From Succinivibrio sp. (GTDB lineage: Bacteria > Pseudomonadota > Gammaproteobacteria > Enterobacterales > Succinivibrionaceae), in NCBI GenBank assembly GCA_017469335.1, contig JAFUGP010000149.1, positions 1-44,181 of the forward strand: a stretch of 44,181 nucleotides of DNA, given 5' to 3'. Below, piece after piece: positions 34,419 to 43,346 of this stretch (the stretch's first letter is position 1; every line of letters begins with the position of its first letter). Position numbers and translations under genes: made by a program. The notes beneath the pieces were generated by a model, which was not told the origin of the DNA, searched no databases, and was given only the letters and a program-made list of their open reading frames with translations.

Positions 34419-35432
34419 CTAAGGTGCTGAGGACACTTTGGTGAAAATCTCGCTGAAACGGGCAATGCGGGCCTCTTTTTTCTGCAGTTCTTCGGCAAAA
34501 TTATCGTAGATGATGTTAAGCGACGCCTTGTCCGGCACCCCCGGCGGGGGCGGCACATCGTCGCGCACGCTGCGCCGGTACAGTTGGGAGGCGAGCAGCT
34601 CCTGCGCGCGGCGGGAGGTCACATAGTCGATGAACTGCCGGGCCTGTTCGCGGTGCCGGGCCCCTCGCACCAGATAGACCCCGTCGGCCCGGGAGATGAC
34701 TCCCTCACTCATATAGACGACCCTGATCTCAGGATCTGCGGCGGCGTATTTGAGACCGCCCTCCTCGTGGGTCAGCCCCACGGCGAAATCGCCGTCGGCC
34801 ACTCCGCGGAACACCTCGGAGGAGCTGGCCAACAGCCGGCCGTCGAGGTTGCGGCAAAAGGCCTCCACATACTCCCAGCCCCGCTCCGGATCGCCATTGC
34901 CCATGGCGTAGAGCATGTTCAAAAGCTGTTCATAGGCCGAGGAGGCCCGGGCGGGATCGGCCATGGCGATCCGCCCCTTGAGCTCTGGTTTTAACAGATC
35001 GGCATAGCCTCTTATCTCCACGCCCTCTGAGACTTCATCGTTGACCATGAGCACCGAGGGCAGCTCCGAAAAGGCGGTGACGATGCTGTCGGGATGTTTA
35101 AACGGTGTCTGGAAACGGGCCTCGTTGGGGCTGTCATAAACCTCAAAAAGTTCCTGCTGCGGCAGCACCGTGGCCAGCGAGCCGGTCCACAGCACATCGG
35201 CTTCATTGAGTTCGCGCTCCTGCCTGAGGCGGCGCAACAGCTCTCCGGTGCCGAATACGTAGAGTTTTACCTCCACGCCGCACTCCTGCTCAAAAGCCTC
35301 CACCAGCGGCGCGGTCAGCGAGGGCGGGGCGGGGGTGTAAACCACCACCTGCTCTGCGCCGTGTGCGCAGAACGTACCCACAAAGAGGGCCAGCACCGCC
35401 ATGGCGGAGCGTATTGACTGCATCCCAGACAT
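34419..35432 (-). CDS. Periplasmic substrate-binding protein, Fe3+/sugar-phosphate ABC type (AfuA-like), orphan
   Basis: This 337-residue protein has a cleavable signal peptide (VLALFVGTFCAHGAEQ) and the fold of family 1 ABC binding proteins: VVVYTPAPPSLTAPLVEAFE at the N-terminus, ADVLWTG, the hinge GRIAMADPARASSAYEQLL and the C-terminal ARQFIDYVTSRRAQELL. It resembles proteins annotated as iron(III) or phosphonate binding and AfuA, which binds sugar phosphates. No permease or ATPase gene is adjacent, so a sensor or receptor role is possible. GAGGAGG precedes the ATG at 35432. It is divergent from the sugar-binding protein gene. Confidence 0.85.
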   Translation of the reverse strand: MSGMQSIRSAMAVLALFVGTFCAHGAEQVVVYTPAPPSLTAPLVEAFEQECGVEVKLYVFGTGELLRRLRQERELNEADVLWTGSLATVLPQQELFEVYDSPNEARFQTPFKHPDSIVTAFSELPSVLMVNDEVSEGVEIRGYADLLKPELKGRIAMADPARASSAYEQLLNMLYAMGNGDPERGWEYVEAFCRNLDGRLLASSSEVFRGVADGDFAVGLTHEEGGLKYAAADPEIRVVYMSEGVISRADGVYLVRGARHREQARQFIDYVTSRRAQELLASQLYRRSVRDDVPPPPGVPDKASLNIIYDNFAEELQKKEARIARFSEIFTKVSSAP

Positions 35433-35639
35433 GAAGCCTCCTCAGGCTACTTCACCCGCTCTCAGCGGGCTCCTCTGCTTACATGCTAGCAATTTGCCGC
35501 TCCCAGAAACGATACGTTCCTCGCCATTTGGCGTATTTTGGGGTTATGATGGTTTTGAACAGGCGCCACAACGGTCTGCGCTGCAACAGACTGTCCTGTG
35601 TACCTTGCTGCGTTTGCCCACTCCGGAAGAGGTCTTTTC

Positions 35640-36632
35640 ATGCGTACTCTGATGACTGCCATCACTCTTTGTGGCCTGGCACTGACCTGCGCGGCAGAGG
35701 ACGGCCCGGCAGTGCAGGGCCAGACGGAGGTCTTTTTTTCCAGCATCAGCGATCCGCAGGCCAACCTGCTCTACCGCGAACTGCGCAACAAGGCCGCACA
35801 GCTGGGGATGACCCTCGCCTTAGTTGACGGCAGTGCCAAAGCTGACGGCCTGGCGGCTCTGTGCACCGATCCGGCCCAAAAAGGGCAGCCGCTCTTGGTC
35901 TATACCACTGATCCTCAAAGCGCCCAGGATGCTGCCCGGCAGTGCGGTGAGGGCGGCCGTCCTCTGATTTTCGTGGGGCGCGAGCCCGGAGGCGAGCTCT
36001 TCGCCCGCTACTCACACACCTGGTTTGTCGGTCCCGACCGACGCGAGGCCGGCGCCATGCAGGCACAGCTGCTTAGCCGTTACATCTCCACTGCCCCAAA
36101 CTGGGACCGCAACGGCAACGGTACCTTGGACTATGTGCTGCTGACCGGCGAAATTGCCGATCCTGAAACCCAGATCCGCACCAAAAGCTTCAAGGCCAGT
36201 TTACGCAAGGCTCAGGTCAAGGCCCTTGAAGTGGGCTCCTATGGCTGTGACTGGGGGCGGGATCAGGCGGAGATGACCGTCTTAAGGCTCATGAAATCCA
36301 CGCAGGGAGAGCAGGTTGAGGCCATAGTCTGCAACAGCGATACCATGGCCGCCGGAGCGGCCGATGCCTTAAGCGCTTTGGGCTACAACGCTCCGGGCGG
36401 GCGTTATGTGGCGGTGGTGGGCATAGACGGTATCGCCGCGGCTCAAAAGCGCATTAAACAAGGTGTCATGTATGGTACCGTCCGTCACGACGCGGGCAGT
36501 TATGCCGAGGTGGCGCTGCGTCTGGCCCGTCAGCTTGCGGCAGGTGAAAAACCATCGCTTGAGGAGCTTGGCTATACTCCTGGGCGCGATCGCGATATCC
36601 GCATCCCCTATCTGCTCAGCACCGCGCCGTAG
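35640..36632 (+). CDS. Periplasmic sugar-binding protein, MglB-like, orphan
   Basis: This 330-residue protein carries a signal peptide (LMTAITLCGLALTCAAED) and the two-lobed fold of galactose-binding proteins. The Ca-binding loop DRNGNGTLDYVLLTGE corresponds to DLNKDGQIQFVLLKGE of E. coli MglB, and VCNSDTMAAGA and VVGIDG retain the pocket Asn and Asp. Other ligand residues differ: the pocket His, stacking Trp and distal Asn of MglB are replaced here (GEIADPE, YGCDW, RHDAGS). The ligand is therefore probably not galactose. The ATG at 35640 has AGAGG upstream; the longer frame is rejected because the signal peptide starts here. No ABC permease is adjacent. Confidence 0.85.
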   Translation: MRTLMTAITLCGLALTCAAEDGPAVQGQTEVFFSSISDPQANLLYRELRNKAAQLGMTLALVDGSAKADGLAALCTDPAQKGQPLLVYTTDPQSAQDAARQCGEGGRPLIFVGREPGGELFARYSHTWFVGPDRREAGAMQAQLLSRYISTAPNWDRNGNGTLDYVLLTGEIADPETQIRTKSFKASLRKAQVKALEVGSYGCDWGRDQAEMTVLRLMKSTQGEQVEAIVCNSDTMAAGAADALSALGYNAPGGRYVAVVGIDGIAAAQKRIKQGVMYGTVRHDAGSYAEVALRLARQLAAGEKPSLEELGYTPGRDRDIRIPYLLSTAP

Positions 36633-36667
36633 ACTGACGTTCCGCAGTGTCTGACTGCAAGGGCAAG

Positions 36668-37756
36668 CTAGGGTGTCAGCAGTGAGGTGGTGTCGGGATC
36701 TTCCGGGTAAAGCGGCCTGGGAGCGGCGGTATTTTCTTCCCCCTGTAGGTCTTCACTCTCCACGGGACCTAAGAGGTTCGTCAACAGCGTACGCTGACTC
36801 TCGTAGGTCAGACTGCGATTTAAGCAGGCGCGCGGCTCGGCGCACAGCAGCGACCGGCCCGGGTCGTACAGCTGCACTCCCTCTAAGGCGGCACTTTCGG
36901 TCAGCTGCTCCTCCAGCCGAATAACCCGCGCGAGATTCTCGGTGACAAACCAGCCAAGCTGTGAACGCAGCAGCTCCTGGGTCTCGGCGTCCAGGGAGTT
37001 TAAGAAGGCAGCATTGACCACTACATAGTCGGGCACCAGCAGGTGGTTGCTGAGGCTTAAGTGCGGGGCAAGCTCATAAAATGCCTGGGAAAAATACTGC
37101 TCAAGGGGCAGTGTGGCGCCATCTAATTGCAGCTTTTTCAAGGCCTCGGCGGCAGTGACACCGTAAGGGGCAGCTCCCTGCTGCCGCATCAGTGCTGCCA
37201 GGGGCTCAAAACTGCCGGTGCCTAGCCGGAGCCCCGCGAGATCTGCACTGCTGCGCAGTGGGGTATTGACGGTACACAGAACCTCGGCGCCGGAGTAGAG
37301 CGCTGCCAGCACTTCAATGCCCAGACCGCCGGTGGATTGGTAGAGCTCACCTGTCAGCGCCGGATCCGCCAGGATCTGCAGCTGCTGTTGCGGTGATTTG
37401 AATACGCAGGGCAGATTGAAGACGGAAAAGTCAGGATTCCAGTTCTCCAGCAGCTGACCGTTGACTACCGCCAGCTCCAACGAGCCGTTTTGTACCATGT
37501 TGAGCAGTTCCATCTCGGAACCTAACAGATCGGCGGTAAAAATCTCGACACTGCAGCTGCCCTGACTGTGTGCGTTCAGACGGGCGGCGAGCTCTTCTGC
37601 CAGCTCAAGACGCAGCTGTGGCAGAGAATCTCCCAGCGCCAGTTTCCACAGCATTTCGCCGGCTGCGGCTGTACTCCAGCCCATCGGCTGAAGCGCCAGC
37701 ACCAAAAACAGTATGGCCAGGCTTTTCAGAGCTGCTTTACCCATCTGTGTGCTCAC
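36668..37756 (-). CDS. TRAP-type periplasmic solute-binding protein (DctP family), orphan
   Basis: This 362-residue protein has a signal peptide (LKSLAILFLVLALQPMGWSTAAAG) and the DctP fold: ELAARLNAHSQGSCSVEIF, LLGSEMELLNMVQNGSLELAV, FNLPCVF and LRSSADLAGLRLG. In canonical DctP the segment after AGL reads K-I-R-V-P with an Arg that binds the substrate carboxylate; here it is R-L-G-T-G, so that Arg seems lost. There is no DctQM membrane component next to it. Its GTG start abuts the rsmC stop (TAAGTG); ATG at 37744 is an alternative. The C-terminal 30 residues are low-complexity. Confidence 0.8.
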   Translation of the reverse strand: MSTQMGKAALKSLAILFLVLALQPMGWSTAAAGEMLWKLALGDSLPQLRLELAEELAARLNAHSQGSCSVEIFTADLLGSEMELLNMVQNGSLELAVVNGQLLENWNPDFSVFNLPCVFKSPQQQLQILADPALTGELYQSTGGLGIEVLAALYSGAEVLCTVNTPLRSSADLAGLRLGTGSFEPLAALMRQQGAAPYGVTAAEALKKLQLDGATLPLEQYFSQAFYELAPHLSLSNHLLVPDYVVVNAAFLNSLDAETQELLRSQLGWFVTENLARVIRLEEQLTESAALEGVQLYDPGRSLLCAEPRACLNRSLTYESQRTLLTNLLGPVESEDLQGEENTAAPRPLYPEDPDTTSLLTP

Positions 37757-38827
37757 TTAGATCTCACGCGTGGCGCAGCAAACGCTGAACGCATTGTTCT
37801 TAAACACCGTCCTGACTTTGCCAAAACTCTGTTGCAACGCGCGCTCGTAGTTTAAAAAGACATTGCCCACCACGCAGATCATCCCGCCCGGCTTGAGGTG
37901 CTGCGCAGCGGCAGACAGCATGCGCAAGGTGGGAGCGCTCTGGCGGCTTACCCCCTGATGAAAAGGCGGGTTGACCGCGATGAGCGCATACTGCGGCATA
38001 TCATCCAACATATCGGCAGCGCACAAGGAGATCTCAAGGCCGTTGAGCGCCGCGTTGCGCTGGGTCAGCGCTAAGGCCGCGGCGCTCGCGTCACTGCAGG
38101 TAACCTGCCACCCCTGAGAGGACAGTGCCAGCCCCAGCACGCCGCAGCCGCAGCCTAAGTCCAAAGCCGTACCGCCGGGCGGCAGGGTCATGAGATAGTC
38201 CAAAAGGTGAGAGGTTCCCTCATCCAGGCGCCCGGCCGAGAATACCGTCGCACTCTGCTCTAATGTCAGGCTGCGCTGCCCGATGTGACAGGTTACGGCA
38301 GGCACCGCGGCCGGTACGGGCAAGGGGGCTGACACAGTGGACTCAAAGAGAGTGCACTTGCGCGCCGTATCGGCCTTGCAGGAGGGATTGCTACCTAAAA
38401 GCGCAGCGGCGCTGCGCCCGCCCTGGCGGTTTTCGCCGGCGATAAGTACTGTTGCCTGTGCTCTCAGAAGGGGAGCAAAGGAGTGCAGCAGCACTTCGGT
38501 GTACTGTTTGCTTTTGCACAGCTGCACCACCATAAGATCAAATTCCCTGCCTTGAGCCTGCTCCAATGCCCGGGCACAGTCGCCAAAGCACAGGGTGAAT
38601 ACTCCCTCCTGCACGCACTGCCGGAGGCTGTGGTCCAGAGTATGACCCAAAGCGGCGGCCATCCGGGCGGCGGTGGGGTAGTGATCGCAGTGTACGAACA
38701 CCTCACGGGCCGTACGCAGCGTACCGAGTACGGCGGCATCCAGCAGCTCACCGCACAGCAGCACGCGCTGGTCCTTAAAACGGGTAGCATTGCGCTCTAG
38801 GAGCGCAGTTAAGGGAAAATCAGGCAT
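37757..38827 (-). CDS. rsmC: 16S rRNA m2G1207 methyltransferase
   Basis: RsmC methylates G1207 of 16S rRNA. The 356-residue protein has the degenerate N-terminal methyltransferase-like domain and an active C-terminal domain with FSAGRLDEGTSHLLDYL, the SAM-binding LDLGCGCGVLGLAL and the NPPFHQG catalytic motif. It overlaps the rsmA stop by 8 bp. In E. coli rsmC is not linked to rsmA; here both 16S methyltransferases are on one transcript. Confidence 0.92.
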   Translation of the reverse strand: MPDFPLTALLERNATRFKDQRVLLCGELLDAAVLGTLRTAREVFVHCDHYPTAARMAAALGHTLDHSLRQCVQEGVFTLCFGDCARALEQAQGREFDLMVVQLCKSKQYTEVLLHSFAPLLRAQATVLIAGENRQGGRSAAALLGSNPSCKADTARKCTLFESTVSAPLPVPAAVPAVTCHIGQRSLTLEQSATVFSAGRLDEGTSHLLDYLMTLPPGGTALDLGCGCGVLGLALSSQGWQVTCSDASAAALALTQRNAALNGLEISLCAADMLDDMPQYALIAVNPPFHQGVSRQSAPTLRMLSAAAQHLKPGGMICVVGNVFLNYERALQQSFGKVRTVFKNNAFSVCCATREI

Positions 38828-39647
38828 AGTTCGGCTCTTGGGATGATGCAGATGTGATATTGCCGGGGCGTCTGGCCTTTAGCACGGCGGCCAGATGGTA
38901 GTAAAGCTCAGGTGGCAGCTGCTCCGGGCGCAGCGCGGGATCCACGCCGGAGAGCTCCAGCTGCGCGGGGGTAAAAAAGGCCTTTAAGGCATTGCGCAGG
39001 GTCTTGCGCCGGGCGCTGAAGGCTGCCTGGGTGAGATCGGACAGCTCAGTGGCGCAACTGCGTTCCTGCTCGCTTAAGGGGCGCGGTACCAGACGTACCA
39101 CCGCCGAGGTAACCTTCGGGCGGGGATAAAAACACTCCGGGGGTACTTCAAAGAGCAGCGTGGCTTGCGCGTAGAAACCTACGGTGATGGTAAGCCTGCC
39201 GTAGTCGCCGCCGCCTGGGGCGGCGCACAGCCGCTGCACCACCTCTTTTTGCAGCATAAAGTGCAGATCCCTTATGCCGCGTTGCGGCAGCAGATGAAAG
39301 AGCAGGGGGGATGTGATGTTATAAGGCAGATTGCCGAAGACGCGCAAATTGCTCCCGAAAGCGCTGAAGTCGACTTTAAGTGCATCATCTTCCACCACGG
39401 TAAGCCCCTGCAGGGCGGGATTGCTGCGCAACAAGGCGGCCAGATCGCGGTCAAGCTCGATGGCCCGCAACGCTCCGGCCTTTTTGAGCACCGGCTCGGT
39501 CAGTGCGGCGTGACCGGGACCGATTTCGACGAGATTATCCCCAACCTCAGGGGCGAGAGCTTCCACAATGCGGGCGATGATCCCGCGGTCTGTCAGAAAA
39601 TTCTGCCCGAAGCGGCGTCGGGCCCGAAACGGTGCGGGGGCAGTCAA
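38820..39647 (-). CDS. rsmA: 16S rRNA m6,2A1518/1519 dimethyltransferase (KsgA)
   Basis: RsmA/KsgA dimethylates two adenines in helix 45 of 16S rRNA late in 30S assembly. The 275-residue protein shows RRFGQNFLTD, EIGPGHAALTEPV, IELDRDL, NLPYNITSPLLFHL (the NLPY catalytic motif) and FYPRPKVTSAVVRL. The start is TTG at 39645-39647 overlapping the pdxA stop by 4 bp (TTGA). The surA-pdxA-rsmA order is classical; apaG and apaH, which usually follow, are absent. Confidence 0.96.
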   Translation of the reverse strand: MTAPAPFRARRRFGQNFLTDRGIIARIVEALAPEVGDNLVEIGPGHAALTEPVLKKAGALRAIELDRDLAALLRSNPALQGLTVVEDDALKVDFSAFGSNLRVFGNLPYNITSPLLFHLLPQRGIRDLHFMLQKEVVQRLCAAPGGGDYGRLTITVGFYAQATLLFEVPPECFYPRPKVTSAVVRLVPRPLSEQERSCATELSDLTQAAFSARRKTLRNALKAFFTPAQLELSGVDPALRPEQLPPELYYHLAAVLKARRPGNITSASSQEPNYA

Positions 39648-40642
39648 ACCTGTGCCTCCGCCGTGCAGTGCGCCTGCCGGATAGCCAGCTCTACCGCCTC
39701 TGACAGTGAACGCGGATCGGCCCGGTAGGTCCCCGCCAGATCCATGGCCGTACCATGATCGACGCTGGTGCGGATAAAGGGCAGGCCCAAGGTGGTGTTA
39801 TAGCCGTGATCAAAACCCACATACTTGAGCACCGGCAGTCCCTGATCGTGGTACATGGTCAGAAACACCGCGGCGCTTTCAAGCAGTTGTGGTCTGAACA
39901 TGGTATCGGCCGGGTAAGGACCTCGGATATCGATGCCGCTCTGACGCAGCTTGTCAAAAGTAGGGATGATGATGTCACGCTCCTCTGTGCCTAAGTGTCC
40001 GTCCTCGCCGGCGTGAGGGTTGAGGCCGGCGGCCGCGATCAGAGGATGTTTAAGCCCAAAACGGCGTTGCAGATCCCGGTGCAGGATGGTGACTACCTCG
40101 GTGAGCAGCTGCGGGGTGATGGCATCCGCCACCTGACGCAGCGGCAGGTGAGTGGTGGCCAAGGCCACTTTGAGCTCACGGCAGCCTAACATCATCACCA
40201 CGCGGTTTACGCCGCATTTTTGCTGCAGATATTCGGTGTGACCGGTGAAAGGCACACCATACTCTGCGATGACGCCTTTGCTCACCGGGGCCGTCACCAC
40301 GCCGTCGAACTCCCCACTGAGACAGCGCCGGCAGGCTTCATTCAGCATTGAGAGTACATAAGGGGCATTGGCGGGGTTGTAGCGGCCGGGAATGACTTTT
40401 GCGGCCAGCGGGAGGTCAATGACCTCAATGCGGCCGCTGTTAAAGGGGGGATCAGGCCGCGCGAGCGGATCGTAGGGCACGAATTTAAGGGAGTCATACG
40501 CAGGTGGCAGACGCTCCCTGAGCAGTTCAAGGGAGCCCACCACGACCAATCGCGCGGCGTAATCACGCTGCGCGAGCGCGTACATCAGCTCAGGACCTAC
40601 CCCCGCAGGCTCGCCCGAACTGACCAGCAGGGCCGGTATCAT
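39644..40642 (-). CDS. pdxA: 4-hydroxythreonine-4-phosphate dehydrogenase
   Basis: PdxA oxidises 4-phosphohydroxy-L-threonine in pyridoxal phosphate synthesis. The 332-residue protein has GEPAGVGPEL at its start, the metal-binding histidines in FTGHTEYLQ and MYHDQGL, and TSVDHGTAMDLAG at the end. It shares ATGA with surA and TTGA with rsmA. Confidence 0.96.
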   Translation of the reverse strand: MIPALLVSSGEPAGVGPELMYALAQRDYAARLVVVGSLELLRERLPPAYDSLKFVPYDPLARPDPPFNSGRIEVIDLPLAAKVIPGRYNPANAPYVLSMLNEACRRCLSGEFDGVVTAPVSKGVIAEYGVPFTGHTEYLQQKCGVNRVVMMLGCRELKVALATTHLPLRQVADAITPQLLTEVVTILHRDLQRRFGLKHPLIAAAGLNPHAGEDGHLGTEERDIIIPTFDKLRQSGIDIRGPYPADTMFRPQLLESAAVFLTMYHDQGLPVLKYVGFDHGYNTTLGLPFIRTSVDHGTAMDLAGTYRADPRSLSEAVELAIRQAHCTAEAQV

Positions 40643-41976
40643 AGGTCCTGCTGGGGGTTGTTCGTCATCACCCCGGCGTTGAGGAGCGCAGGATCGATAA
40701 TATGCACGTAGGAGCTTTCACGCAGCTCCTTCTCCCACAGCTGCTGCTGCTCGTCATACTCGCGCTGATAGATGAGGGTGCGGGCCTTGTCGCGGTAGGC
40801 GGTGTCGGAGTCGCGGTCTATCTTGACGTCCTTGAGCAGGATAATGTGCCACCCGAAAGCCGAACGCACCGGCTCGGAGATCTGCCCGGGGCGCAGCGAC
40901 ACCATCATGGCCGAAAAAGCCGGATCATAGCGCTCGGCCGGAGCATAGCCCAGATCGCCGCCCTGCGTGGCAGAGCCCGGATCCTGCGAGTAGGCGCGGG
41001 CTGCCTTGGCAAAGGTGGTACGCCCCTGCATGATGTCGTCACGCAGCGAGGAGAGCTGAGCACGGGCCGCCTCATCGGAGAAAATGATGGACGGTTTGAT
41101 GAGGATGTGAGCCGCATCGTAGGTCTTGATCGGTGAGACCGCATCGGTGCTGATGTCATGAACTTTCAGAAAATGCAGGCCCATGGGCGAGCGGATGGGG
41201 CCCACCACATCACCGGGGTGAGCTTTGAGCAGGGCCGGCACGAAGGGCAGCGGAACCCGGCTCTCCGGCATATAGCCCAAATCACCGGCCTGGGAGGCAT
41301 CGGCGCCGCGGGAATAGCGCGCGGCCAGATCGCCGAAGTCGGCGCCTTTGGCGAGCTGCGCGCGGATGCTGCGCGCGGTGGCCTGGGCGTTTAAGTACTC
41401 CGACTCGGTGGGATTGGAGGACAGCGGTACGATTAGCTGGCTTAAATGGTATTGAGGTTCAATACTGCCCTGGGTTTTGAGGGAGCGCGCCAGCGAGTCC
41501 ACTTCTGATTCGGAGATGTTGATGCGTCCGCGGATGCGCGACTGCTGCAGTTCATTGGAGAGAAACTCGGCTTTGAAGGCCTCGCGCTGTTCGGCCACGC
41601 TCAGGTGCGAGCCGTAGGAATTGAGGATCTGCTCGGGGGTGGTATGGTTGTGCAGCGCCAGATCTCTTAAGGCCTGGTCCAACTGTGTGTCGGTTAGATC
41701 CAAACCCTGCAGTTTCGCCAGCTGCGAGAGCAGACTGCGGGTGATCAGTCCTTCCATGGCCGCCTTGCGCGCGGTGAGCTCATCCACGGCGTGGCCCTGG
41801 GCGCGCAGATTGCTCTGCACCCGCGCCTGGGCGCGGTTAAGCTCGCTGGTCAGTATGATGTCGTTGTTGACGACGGCAGCGGTGGAATCTAGCACTTCGA
41901 CTTTGGCAGCGGCCTCAAGGCAGGCCGACAGGGCTGCACCTAATAGAGCGGCTTTCAGCACTGATGCTCTGGACAT
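40639..41976 (-). CDS. surA: Periplasmic chaperone/prolyl isomerase SurA
   Basis: SurA escorts outer-membrane proteins through the periplasm. The 445-residue protein has a signal peptide, an N-terminal chaperone domain (VDELTARKAAMEGLITRSLL), and two parvulin domains, the first around YHLSQLIVPL to GLHFLKV and the second around DAAHILIKPS to FGWHIILLKD, followed by a short C-terminal helix. The upstream lptD usually found next to surA is missing from this locus. Confidence 0.95.
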   Translation of the reverse strand: MSRASVLKAALLGAALSACLEAAAKVEVLDSTAAVVNNDIILTSELNRAQARVQSNLRAQGHAVDELTARKAAMEGLITRSLLSQLAKLQGLDLTDTQLDQALRDLALHNHTTPEQILNSYGSHLSVAEQREAFKAEFLSNELQQSRIRGRINISESEVDSLARSLKTQGSIEPQYHLSQLIVPLSSNPTESEYLNAQATARSIRAQLAKGADFGDLAARYSRGADASQAGDLGYMPESRVPLPFVPALLKAHPGDVVGPIRSPMGLHFLKVHDISTDAVSPIKTYDAAHILIKPSIIFSDEAARAQLSSLRDDIMQGRTTFAKAARAYSQDPGSATQGGDLGYAPAERYDPAFSAMMVSLRPGQISEPVRSAFGWHIILLKDVKIDRDSDTAYRDKARTLIYQREYDEQQQLWEKELRESSYVHIIDPALLNAGVMTNNPQQDL

Positions 41977-42137
41977 GGCAATTCCTCAATCTACAGGATA
42001 ATAAGCGCGCCTGCGGCGGACTTTAACATGCAACAACTATACACCAAGAAGGCAGCGGCAGGGAGCGGGACGGGGCAAATTTATCCCTGGCGGCAAGCTT
42101 GCCGCATGTCCGGCTAACCTGCTCAATAACAATAAGT

Positions 42138-42440
42138 TTACCAGGAGTTGCGCTCCGGTGTGTCACCCGGTGCGTCCGGCAGGTGAGATGCGCTCTCACC
42201 GGCGTCCTCATCCTGCAGCAGCGGCTCGCCGGGGATCACGCGCTCCTCGCTGGCCCAGGCGCCGAGGTCGAGCAGCTTGCAGCGCTCGCTGCAGAAGGGA
42301 CGGAAGGGACTGTCCAAGCTGTAAGGCACGCTGCGCCCGCAGGTGGGACAGCGCGCCTTTGGCAGTGCTTCGGCACTCCCGCTTAGCGAGGCGGTGATTT
42401 CCTCGAAAGTACCCTCGGGCAGTAAATCCTTAAGACTCAC
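42138..42440 (-). CDS. yacG: DNA gyrase inhibitor YacG
   Basis: YacG is a small zinc protein that binds GyrB and blocks gyrase. The zinc site is Cys31, Cys34, Cys50 and Cys54 in [10 protein letters not shown] and [10 protein letters not shown], followed by the [11 protein letters not shown] segment. At 100 residues it is longer than E. coli YacG (65), with a 28-residue N-terminal extension and a longer acidic tail. The start is GTG at 42440 overlapping the zapD stop (GTGA). The coaE-zapD-yacG order is that of E. coli. Confidence 0.92.
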   Translation of the reverse strand: MSLKDLLPEGTFEEITASLSGSAEALPKARCPTCGRSVPYSLDSPFRPFCSERCKLLDLGAWASEERVIPGEPLLQDEDAGESASHLPDAPGDTPERNSW

Positions 42441-43183
42441 AGCTGACTGCCTTTGATGTAGGCTATCTCAAAGTCTATGTCTCCTACCGGTGCGCCTTTC
42501 TCATAGGGCATGAACCGGATATTGACCCGCGACTGAAAGCCGCTGACCACCGGGTAGCCGCGTACGGACTTTTCGTAGCGGATATTGATAAGGTCACAGC
42601 TGTCGGCCACCTCCTGCATGAATCCCATCTTGGCCACACGCTTTTGGTGGTCGGCGCACAGCCGCCACAGATCAAGAACGGTGCAGATCGGCACACGCAG
42701 ACAATCCATCTCGTGGAGCCATTTTTTCACGCAGTACTGCCGCTCTTCCAGGTCCTGGTGCAGCCAGTACTCAAACAGGGGCGTGTCAAAGGGATTGACC
42801 CCGCAGGGGGTGAGAAACCTGGGCTTGACGCACTCGATGATGGGATCTACCTGCAACTTGGTGCGCTGCCTGGAAAAAAGATCCAACTCGCGGCTGGCCT
42901 TGGAGATACGCTCGCGCAATTCGTTTAAAAAGTCGGTATCGGCCTCGGGATCAGTCAGCCACTCGCGCAATTTAGCATCATTTTTTTCCAGATCTTTGAT
43001 CACTTCAATTTTGAGCGAGCCCGAGCCGTCCACCAGATCGATGTAGTCAACTATTGCCCGCACGAGGCACAGAGTATCGCTGACGCTTTGCAGCTCCTGA
43101 TTGAGCTCGCAGCGTTTGAAAATGGCTTCAAACTTAAGATAGGTACGTGCCTTGGGGCTGAGAGGAAAATCGAAATCTAACAT
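42437..43183 (-). CDS. zapD: Cell division protein ZapD
   Basis: ZapD crosslinks FtsZ protofilaments. The 248-residue protein matches the family: [16 protein letters not shown]-like start ([14 protein letters not shown]), [21 protein letters not shown]-type middle and the beta-domain end ([17 protein letters not shown]). It is placed between coaE and yacG and coupled with yacG. Length matches E. coli ZapD (247). Confidence 0.94.
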   Translation of the reverse strand: MLDFDFPLSPKARTYLKFEAIFKRCELNQELQSVSDTLCLVRAIVDYIDLVDGSGSLKIEVIKDLEKNDAKLREWLTDPEADTDFLNELRERISKASRELDLFSRQRTKLQVDPIIECVKPRFLTPCGVNPFDTPLFEYWLHQDLEERQYCVKKWLHEMDCLRVPICTVLDLWRLCADHQKRVAKMGFMQEVADSCDLINIRYEKSVRGYPVVSGFQSRVNIRFMPYEKGAPVGDIDFEIAYIKGSQL

Positions 43184-43260
43184 AATTACCAGATATATGA
43201 GGAGATGGAACTGGTCAATATAATGGCCTCAATCCTAACATTATAGATATTTTTCTTTTA

Positions 43261-43303
43261 AGTTCAAATCAACAGCCTGTTTTGGAAGGCTCATTTTTGA
43301 ACT
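43261..43303. repeat. Two-part imperfect hairpin between coaE and zapD
   Basis: AGTTCAAA (43261-43268) pairs with TTTGAACT (43296-43303) and, inside, AGCCT (43274-43278) with AGGCT (43287-43291). There is no T run on either side, so it is not a classical terminator; it may be a processing or stabilising structure in the coaE-zapD message. Confidence 0.4.
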
Positions 43304-43346
43304 GGGACGGCAAAGAGTTGAAAACGATGCCCGCAACCAGGACAGA

